DNA from: Nonomuraea montanisoli
Lineage (GTDB): Bacteria > Actinomycetota > Actinomycetes > Streptosporangiales > Streptosporangiaceae
Assembly (NCBI RefSeq): GCF_013363975.1
Contig: NZ_JABWGN010000007.1
Span: 62,001-126,000 of the forward strand
Length of the DNA: 64,000 nt
Direction of reading: 5' to 3'
Positions 58,396-64,000 of the stretch are shown piece by piece. Every line of letters starts with the position of its first letter. Position 1 is the stretch's first letter. The position numbers and the translations under genes are program-made. The notes below the pieces were generated by a model. It was given only the letters and a program-made list of their open reading frames with translations. It made no database searches and was not told the DNA's origin.

Positions 58396-60756
58396 ATGGC
58401 ATCGGGCAGATCCATCAGATTCAAGATCTCGACACTGCTCGTCATTCCCCTGGTCTCTCTCGTCGCGCTCTGGGCCTTCGCCGCCGCCACCACCATCGGC
58501 GAGGCGGTCAACCTTCTCAAGGCCCAGACCATCTGGACCAACGTGATCAACTACGCCGACGGCGTGGTCGGCAACCTCCAGCAGGAGCGGCTGGCCTCCG
58601 CCGAGCGGCTCGCGGGCACCGCCACCGACCCCGCCGCGCTGACCGACGCCCGCGTCAAGGTCGACCGGGTGCGCGCCAAGCTCACCCTGAACGGCACGAC
58701 GGCCAGCACCCAGTCGGCCATGACGCCGGAGATGCGCGACCGGCTGAAGAACGCCTTCGAGGCGGTCGAGCGGCTGCCGGAGGTGCGGCGGCAGGTCGAC
58801 GCCGGCAAGATGACGCCGTCGTCCCTGATCCAGCAGTACTCCGAGATCTCCGACGTCGTCCACATCATGTACTCCACGTTCACGGTGAGCACCGACGTGG
58901 AACTGGCCCGGCAGAGCCACGGCCTGATCGCCGCCGACGAGGTGCGCGAGCTGCTCAGCCGCGAGCACGCGCTCATCGTGGCCGCCGACGGCAAGCCGAG
59001 CATGACCGACCTGCACCTGCTGGCCCGCATCGACGGCGCCCGGCAGAACCTCTTCCCGTCGGCCATGGCCAACATGGACCCCGAGCTGCGCGCCGGGGTG
59101 CAGAAGGTGGCGACCTCCTCCCGCTTCGCGACGATGGAGCGGGCCCTCGACTCGTACATCATGGGCGAGCCCGTCAACATGCAGATGTGGCGCGAGCTGG
59201 CCGACCCGGTGCTGAAGGACTACACCGAGGCCGTCTGGCGCACCGGTGACGCGCTGCTCGCCCGGATCGAGCCGGCCGGCATCGCGATCATCATCCGCGC
59301 CGGCATCGCGGGCGCGCTCGGGCTGCTCGCGGTCATCTTCTCCGTCGTCGTGTCCATCCGGGCCGGCCGGCGCATCGCCTACGACCTCGGCGCCCTGCGC
59401 CGCAGCGCGCTGGACCTGGCCGAGATCAAGCTGCCCGACGTGGTGACCCGGCTACGCAGGGGCGACAGCGTGGACGTCGACGCCGAGGCGCCGCCCATCA
59501 CCGTGGCCGACCAGACCACGAGCGAGGTCAGGGACCTGGCGGCGGCCTTCGACAGCGTCCAGCGCACCGCCGTGGACGCCGCCGTCGAGCAGGCGAGACT
59601 CCGCCACGGCGTCTCCGAGGCGCTGCGCAACCTGGCCAGGCGCAGCCAGACGCTGCTCCAGCGCCAGCTCAGGCTGCTCGACGACATGCAGCGCCAGACC
59701 GAGGAGCCGGAGGCGCTGGAGCGGCTGTTCAGGCTCGACCACCTCACCACCCGCATGCGCCGCCACGCGGAGGGCCTGGTGCTGCTGTCGGGCGGCTCCG
59801 CCGGGCGCCGCTGGCGCGGCACCATCCCGGTCGAGGACGTGCTGAACGGCGCCGCGGCCCAGGTCGAGGAGTACACCCGCGTCCGCGTCTACCCGATGCC
59901 CGAGTGCGGCTTCTCCGGCTCGGCGGTGGCGGACCTCATGCACCTGTTCGCCGAGCTGATCGAGAACGCCACCTCGTTCTCCTCGCCCGGCAACGAGGTG
60001 TCGGTGCGCGGCGAGATGGTCGGCCGCGGCTTCGCGGTCGAGGTGGAGGACCGCGGCCTCGGCATGTCGCCGGAGCAGCGCGACGCGATCAACCTGCGCC
60101 TGGCGGCCCCGCCCGACTTCGACCCCTCCCAGACCGAGCAGCTCGGCTTCGCGGTGGTCGGAATGCTCGCCAACCGGCACGGCATCTCGGTGACGCTCAA
60201 GCCGTCGCCCTACGGCGGCACCACGGCGATCGTGCTCATCCCCTCGATGCTGGTGGAGATGCTGCCGCCGCCGCTGGACATGCCGGCGTTCGAGCCGGTG
60301 TCGGTGTCGGTGGTCCGGCAGGACGCCGATGGCTCCGAGCGGCCCGTCGCGTCCCTGGAGGGCGCCACGGGCCCGGGCGGGCTGCCGCGCCGCGTCCGCA
60401 CGTCCCGCCGCGCCCAGTCGCCGCAGCAGCAGCCGCAGGCCCAGACGCAGCCCCAGATGCTGCAGGCGCCGCAGCCGCAGCCGCACCAGCCGCAGTCCCA
60501 GCCGGACTCCGGGCTGCCCCGCCGCGTGCGGCAGACCAACCTGCCGCCCCAGCTCCAGCACCAGGGGGACGGAGCCTCCGCTCCGAGCGGCCGGCAGGGG
60601 GCCGGCCTGCCCTCCAGGACCCAGACGCAGCACCAGCCCGCCAAGTCCGTCGAGGAGCGCTCGCCCGAGGAGGCCAGGGCCCTGCTGTCCTCCCTCCAGT
60701 CGGGCTGGCGGCGCGGGCGTCAGGACAGCGACCAGGATGGGGGAACTCAGTCGTGA
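58396..60756 (+). CDS. cvnA: conservon sensor kinase-like protein with nitrate/nitrite-sensing domain
   Basis: A 786-residue membrane protein: helix 1 (TLLVIPLVSLVALWAFAAATTIG), an outer NIT sensing domain (~40-285) with ...NLQQERLASAERLAG, helix 2 (~295-320), a HAMP-like linker, and an ATPase domain with LAELIENATSFSSPGNEV and VEDRGLGMSP. The GHKL N-box is intact, while a conventional phospho-His helix is not clear, as is usual for CvnA. The tail (~640-786) is Gln/Pro-rich with LPRRVR repeats. It probably signals through the small partner proteins of the conservon. It is coupled to cvnC by GTGA; no cvnB lies between. Confidence 0.92.
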   Translation: MASGRSIRFKISTLLVIPLVSLVALWAFAAATTIGEAVNLLKAQTIWTNVINYADGVVGNLQQERLASAERLAGTATDPAALTDARVKVDRVRAKLTLNGTTASTQSAMTPEMRDRLKNAFEAVERLPEVRRQVDAGKMTPSSLIQQYSEISDVVHIMYSTFTVSTDVELARQSHGLIAADEVRELLSREHALIVAADGKPSMTDLHLLARIDGARQNLFPSAMANMDPELRAGVQKVATSSRFATMERALDSYIMGEPVNMQMWRELADPVLKDYTEAVWRTGDALLARIEPAGIAIIIRAGIAGALGLLAVIFSVVVSIRAGRRIAYDLGALRRSALDLAEIKLPDVVTRLRRGDSVDVDAEAPPITVADQTTSEVRDLAAAFDSVQRTAVDAAVEQARLRHGVSEALRNLARRSQTLLQRQLRLLDDMQRQTEEPEALERLFRLDHLTTRMRRHAEGLVLLSGGSAGRRWRGTIPVEDVLNGAAAQVEEYTRVRVYPMPECGFSGSAVADLMHLFAELIENATSFSSPGNEVSVRGEMVGRGFAVEVEDRGLGMSPEQRDAINLRLAAPPDFDPSQTEQLGFAVVGMLANRHGISVTLKPSPYGGTTAIVLIPSMLVEMLPPPLDMPAFEPVSVSVVRQDADGSERPVASLEGATGPGGLPRRVRTSRRAQSPQQQPQAQTQPQMLQAPQPQPHQPQSQPDSGLPRRVRQTNLPPQLQHQGDGASAPSGRQGAGLPSRTQTQHQPAKSVEERSPEEARALLSSLQSGWRRGRQDSDQDGGTQS

Positions 60757-61127
60757 GCCGCGAGCCCGAGTGGGTGGACGAGGAGGCCGGGCCGGTCGTG
60801 CGGCCGTACGCGGTCGCCCGTGGACGCACCAGGTCCTCCGCGCCCGAGATCGACCTGCTGGCCACGGTGGTGGCCAGCGGCCTGCCCGTGCCGGCCAAGG
60901 CGGAGCTGAGCGCGCAGCACCGGCGGCTGATCGCCACCGTGGCCGCGCAGGCCAGGCCCGTGGTGGAGCTCGCCGCGGAGCTGCAGCTCCCGGTCGGGGT
61001 GGTGCGGGTGCTCCTGGGCGACCTGCTGCACTACGGGCTGGTCTCGGTGCGTCCGCCGCTCGCGAAGAGCACGGGCGCGACGGAGAACCTGCTGAGAGAG
61101 GTCATCAACGGCCTGCGGGCGCTGTAG
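60753..61127 (+). CDS. cvnC: DUF742 protein (CvnC), plus-strand conservon
   Basis: A 124-residue DUF742 protein: VDEEAGPVVRPYAVARGRTRS at the start, LDLLATV-like middle, and PVGVVRVLLGDLLHYGLVSVRPP, ending LLREVINGLRAL. It has the same length as, and clear identity to, the minus-strand CvnC (same ending EVINGLRAL). DUF742 proteins are winged-helix-like partners in conservons. It directly follows cvnA, so the expected roadblock gene (cvnB) is missing, and no GTPase gene follows on this strand. Confidence 0.92.
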   Translation: MSREPEWVDEEAGPVVRPYAVARGRTRSSAPEIDLLATVVASGLPVPAKAELSAQHRRLIATVAAQARPVVELAAELQLPVGVVRVLLGDLLHYGLVSVRPPLAKSTGATENLLREVINGLRAL

Positions 61128-61178
61128 CGCCCGCCAGAGCCGCGAGAGGCGCCGCGTCGGGGGGCGGGGCGCCGGGCG

Positions 61179-61751
61179 TCAGCCCGTCGCGGTCAGGGTC
61201 CGCAGGGAGTGCTCCACCAGCGTGACCATGACCTCCTTGGCCGAGCTGCGCCGCCGCACGTCGCACAGCAGCACCGGCACGTCCGGGTCGAGGTCGAGCG
61301 CGATCCGCACGTCGTCGACGCTGTGCCGCGCCGCGCCGTCGAAGCAGTTGACGGCCACCACGAACGGCGTGCCGCGCTGCTCGAAGTAGTCCACGGACGG
61401 GAAGCAGTCGGTCAGCCGCCGGGTGTCGGCGATGACCACGGCCCCGAGCGCGCCGTAGGACAGCTCGTCCCACATGAACCAGAACCGCTCCTGCCCCGGC
61501 GTCCCGAACAGGTAGACGACCAGCCCGTCGCGGATGGTGATGCGGCCGAAGTCCATGGCGACGGTGGTGGTGGTCTTGGCCTCCACGCCGTCGATGTCGT
61601 CCACGCCGATCCCGCGCTCCGACAGCACCTCCTCGGTGCGCAGCGGCTTGATCTCGCTGATGGCGCCCACCAGGGTGGTCTTGCCGACGCCGAAGCCCCC
61701 CGCCACGAGGATCTTCAGCGCGACGGGGTCGTCAGAGAGCCCGGAGTCCAT
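61179..61751 (-). CDS. cvnD: conservon GTPase (CvnD)
   Basis: A 190-residue small GTPase/ATPase: P-loop GGFGVGKTTLVGAISE (~18), the switch region EAKTTTTVAMDFGRI, FGTPGQERFWFMW (~83) and NKxD-like FVVAVNCFDGA (~130). It belongs to the MglA-like CvnD family that pairs with roadblock proteins. It is the last gene of the complete minus-strand conservon; its start overlaps the DUF742 stop by 20 bases. It may also serve the incomplete plus-strand conservon that ends 51 bases away. Confidence 0.93.
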   Translation of the reverse strand: MDSGLSDDPVALKILVAGGFGVGKTTLVGAISEIKPLRTEEVLSERGIGVDDIDGVEAKTTTTVAMDFGRITIRDGLVVYLFGTPGQERFWFMWDELSYGALGAVVIADTRRLTDCFPSVDYFEQRGTPFVVAVNCFDGAARHSVDDVRIALDLDPDVPVLLCDVRRRSSAKEVMVTLVEHSLRTLTATG

Positions 61752-62106
61752 TGATCACTTCCTTGAGAATGCCCTCGTTCGAACGCTGCCGAGCCGCTGA
61801 GGGAGAGGTCACAGAGATGAAGCCGTTGTCACGCAGATCGCCGAGCAGCACCCGCACGACCCCGATGGGCAGGTCCAGCTCGACGGCCACGTCGGCGACC
61901 GAGATCGGGGAGCGCGCCGCCCGCAGGATGAGCCGCTGCTCGGGCCCCAGCTCGCCCGCCGCCTCGCCGGAGGGCTCCCCGACGACGGTCACGGTGGCGA
62001 CGAGGTCGAAGGCGTCCCCCGACGACCTCGTCCTCCCCCGGATGAGCGCGTAGGGCCGGACGACCGGTCCCGCCGCGTCGTCCAGCCACTGGGGGGTCTC
62101 CGTCAT
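61732..62106 (-). CDS. cvnC: DUF742 protein (CvnC), minus-strand conservon
   Basis: A 124-residue DUF742 protein: LDDAAGPVVRPYALIRGRTRS, SVADVAVELDLPIGVVRVLLGDLRDNGF and the ending EGILKEVINGLRAL. It is paralogous to the plus-strand CvnC over its whole length. The ATG at 62104-62106 overlaps the roadblock stop (ATGA). Confidence 0.92.
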   Translation of the reverse strand: MTETPQWLDDAAGPVVRPYALIRGRTRSSGDAFDLVATVTVVGEPSGEAAGELGPEQRLILRAARSPISVADVAVELDLPIGVVRVLLGDLRDNGFISVTSPSAARQRSNEGILKEVINGLRAL

Positions 62107-62510
62107 GGCGTCGTGTTTCGCGGGTTGGTCGAGATGTGCTGGCCCACCCGCTTGACCAGCATCGCCATCTCGTAGGCGATGTGCCCGACGTCGACGTTCG
62201 CCTCGGCCAGCACGGCCAGGCACGTGCCCTGGCCGGCCGCGGTCACGAACAGGAACGCCGACTCCATCTCCACGATGGTCTGGCGGACGTCGCCGCCGCC
62301 GAAGTGGCGTCCGGTGCCGCGGGCGAGGCTCTGGAACCCGGCCGCCACGGCCGACAGGTGCTCGGCGTCCTCGCGGACGAGCCCCTTGGAGTAGCCCACC
62401 GCGAGGCCGTCGGTCGACAGGATCACAGCCTGCCGGACCGCCGCGACCCTGGTCGTCAGGTCGTCGAGCAGCCAGTTCAGCTCACCGGTGTTGGTCGTGG
62501 GCGCGCTCAT
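62103..62510 (-). CDS. cvnB: roadblock/LC7 domain protein (CvnB)
   Basis: A 135-residue roadblock/LC7 protein: LNWLLDDLTTRVAAVRQAVILSTDGLAVGYSKG (~10-42), HLSAVAAGFQSLARGTGRHFGGG and a C-terminal helix VGHIAYEMAMLVKRVGQHI. It is likely the partner and regulator of the CvnD GTPase, as MglB is of MglA. It is coupled by ATGA overlaps to both the kinase upstream and cvnC downstream. Confidence 0.93.
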   Translation of the reverse strand: MSAPTTNTGELNWLLDDLTTRVAAVRQAVILSTDGLAVGYSKGLVREDAEHLSAVAAGFQSLARGTGRHFGGGDVRQTIVEMESAFLFVTAAGQGTCLAVLAEANVDVGHIAYEMAMLVKRVGQHISTNPRNTTP

Positions 62511-64000
62511 GCCTCCCCCTCCTCATTTGCTTCTTCTCGGGCGCGTTGGGTTCCCCGTTGGAACGCGGAGAACAGATCGCGTACCTCGTCGGGAGAGCGT
62601 TCCGTCTTCTGCTCCGGCTCCGGCTCGGGCGTCGGGTCCGCCCGAAGCTGGGGTGCCAGGTTTGCCTGCCGGACCCGCGTGGGCAGGCCGGCATGGGTCC
62701 CGCCGCTCACCACGGCGAGGGCCTTCTTCTTCCTCGTACGGCTGGGCAGCCCGGCGACGGTGCCCCGGCCGCTGCCGCCGCCCGTGTCCTCGCCGGCCTC
62801 GCGGCGGGTGTCACGGTCGTCGTCGCCGGCCGTCAGCGCCGTCTGCTCGCTGACCAGGGCGCGCGGCACCAGGACGATCGCCGTGGTGCCGCCGAACGGC
62901 GAGCGGCGCATCAGCACCTGGATGTCGTGCCGCTCGGCCAGCTTGCCGACCACGAACAGGCCGAGCCTGTCGCTGTCGGCGAGGTCGAACTCCGGGGGCC
63001 GGGCCAGCCGCGCGTTGATCGCGGCGTACTCGGCCTGGGGAAGCCCGAGTCCCCGGTCCTCCACCTCGATCGCGTACCCGTTGCTCACCAGGTCGCCGCG
63101 GACGTGGATCGGTGTGTCGGGCGGCGAGTACAGGGTCGCGTTCTCGACCAGCTCGGCCACGAGGTGGGTGAGGTCGGCCGCGGCGCCGCCGTCGATGGCG
63201 CTGGCCGGCATGGTCTCCACCGTGACCCGCGTGTACTCCTCGACCTCGGCGACGGCGGCCCGCACGATGTCGAGCACGGACACCGGCTTGCGCCAGGCGC
63301 GGCCGGGAGCCGACCCGGACAGGACGATGAGGCTCTCGGCGTGGCGGCGCATGCGGGTGGTGAGGTGGTCGACGCGGAAGAGCTCTTCCAGGCGGTCGGG
63401 GTCGTGGGTGCGGCGCTGCATGCTGTCGAGCAGGGCGAGCTGGCGATGCAGCAGGCCCTGCTTGCGCCGGGCGAGGTTGAGGAAGACCTGGCTCACGCCG
63501 CGGCGCAGCTCGGCCTGCCCCACGGCGGCCCGTACGGCGGTGCACTGCACGGAGGCGAACGCGCGGCCCACGTCGGTGATCTCGGCGGAGCCGCTGACCT
63601 TGAGCGGCTTGGCCTCCTTCGCGGGGTCCACGTCGTCGCCGCGGCGCAGGCTCTCGACGAGGGCGGGCAGCCGCTCCTCCGACAGCTCGACGGCGGCGGC
63701 GCGCAGCCCGGCCAGCTCGGCGCCCAGGCGGCGGCCGAGACGCACGGAGATGACGATCGAGGCGAGGACGGCGATCAGGCCGACGACGCCGGCGACCGCG
63801 ATGCGGGCGAGGATGGCGGTGGCCGCCCCGGTGGCGCGGTCGGAGAGCACTTCGGAGGAGGAGACGCCGAGCCGGTCGAGCTGGGCCATCACCTGGCCGA
63901 CGGCCGCGTTCCAGGCGGCGGCGTCGGGCGGCGGCTCGCCGGTGGTGACGATTCGCTTCTCCATGCGGGTGAAGTCGCGGAAGGTGGCGCCGTCGAGCAC
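62507..64000 (-). CDS. cvnA: conservon sensor kinase-like protein (CvnA), cut by the window edge
   Basis: At least 497 residues; the N-terminus (outer sensing domain and first helix) lies beyond 64000. Visible parts are helix 2 (IAVAGVVGLIAVLASIVISV), the linker, LDHLTTRMRRHAESLIVLSG and the ATPase domain (LVAELVENATLYSPPDTPIHV; VEDRGLGLPQ; SPFGGTTAIVLVP). The tail is Pro/Glu-rich with LPTRVRQANLAPQLR. It is a full-domain paralogue of the plus-strand CvnA. The stop overlaps the cvnB start (ATGA). Confidence 0.92.
   Translation of the reverse strand: MLDGATFRDFTRMEKRIVTTGEPPPDAAAWNAAVGQVMAQLDRLGVSSSEVLSDRATGAATAILARIAVAGVVGLIAVLASIVISVRLGRRLGAELAGLRAAAVELSEERLPALVESLRRGDDVDPAKEAKPLKVSGSAEITDVGRAFASVQCTAVRAAVGQAELRRGVSQVFLNLARRKQGLLHRQLALLDSMQRRTHDPDRLEELFRVDHLTTRMRRHAESLIVLSGSAPGRAWRKPVSVLDIVRAAVAEVEEYTRVTVETMPASAIDGGAAADLTHLVAELVENATLYSPPDTPIHVRGDLVSNGYAIEVEDRGLGLPQAEYAAINARLARPPEFDLADSDRLGLFVVGKLAERHDIQVLMRRSPFGGTTAIVLVPRALVSEQTALTAGDDDRDTRREAGEDTGGGSGRGTVAGLPSRTRKKKALAVVSGGTHAGLPTRVRQANLAPQLRADPTPEPEPEQKTERSPDEVRDLFSAFQRGTQRAREEANEEGEA

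Overview
The window is high-GC DNA (about 70% or more by eye) with GTG/ATG starts, four-base start/stop overlaps, conservon operons (sensor kinase / roadblock / DUF742 / GTPase), SigE-type sigma factors, an AfsR-like regulator and DUF4265, DUF4328 and DUF998 proteins. This points to a filamentous actinomycete, most likely of the Streptosporangiales (Nonomuraea-like). That placement is inferred from gene families, not from a database match. No rRNA or CRISPR array is present. Two tRNAs are present, and each marks an integration locus.

Layout. (1) 1-5.7 kb: the right end of an integrated element, with a prim-pol/SF3-helicase replication protein, two small HTH (excisionase-type) genes, a divergent XRE regulator and a tyrosine integrase ending against the 3' end of tRNA-Ser(GCU). 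The left end lies outside the window. (2) 5.9-11.6 kb: YceI/MarR pair, a SigE-family sigma factor, a coupled Cys-rich DPBB protein and MauE-like membrane protein, an AAA ATPase and a MaoC hydratase. (3) 11.6-15.0 kb: a tightly packed five-gene operon joining a radical SAM protein of the tetraether-synthase (Tes) type to an Lgt-like membrane enzyme and three small membrane proteins. (4) 15.1-18.3 kb: a NarL-type two-component system and a membrane protein. (5) 18.4-28.1 kb: tRNA-Arg(ACG) followed by a decayed integrase, then an accessory-looking stretch (MFS pump, lipoprotein, DUF4265, gene fragment, LCP protein, ricin-type lectin, sigma factor with its partner).

(6) 28.2-35.0 kb: a large AfsR/LuxR-like ATPase regulator, a DrrAB-type ABC exporter and a DHA2-type MFS pump. 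(7) 35.0-38.6 kb: VOC protein, Cys-rich protein and a formamide-use operon fmdB-amiS-fmdA. (8) 39.0-44.4 kb: a dehydrogenase, an AhpD-like protein and a cholesterol oxidase behind a KstR2-type operator, then a frameshifted gene and a PhzS-like monooxygenase. (9) 44.5-57.3 kb: mostly single genes (DUF4328, TetR, GT-C-like membrane protein, amino acid permease, two MarR, LuxR, VOC, xylulokinase, esterase), with several short tandem repeats including a 45-bp VNTR. (10) 57.5-64 kb: DUF998 protein and two conservons facing each other. The plus-strand one holds only cvnA and cvnC; the minus-strand one is a complete cvnABCD whose kinase is cut by the window edge.

The most unusual item is the Tes-like/Lgt-like operon, a candidate lipid-tail or lipoprotein-anchor modification system. 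Next come the satellite-like element at tRNA-Ser, the Cys-rich DPBB + MauE pair, the incomplete conservon facing a complete one, and the KstR2-type operator in front of the cholesterol oxidase cluster.
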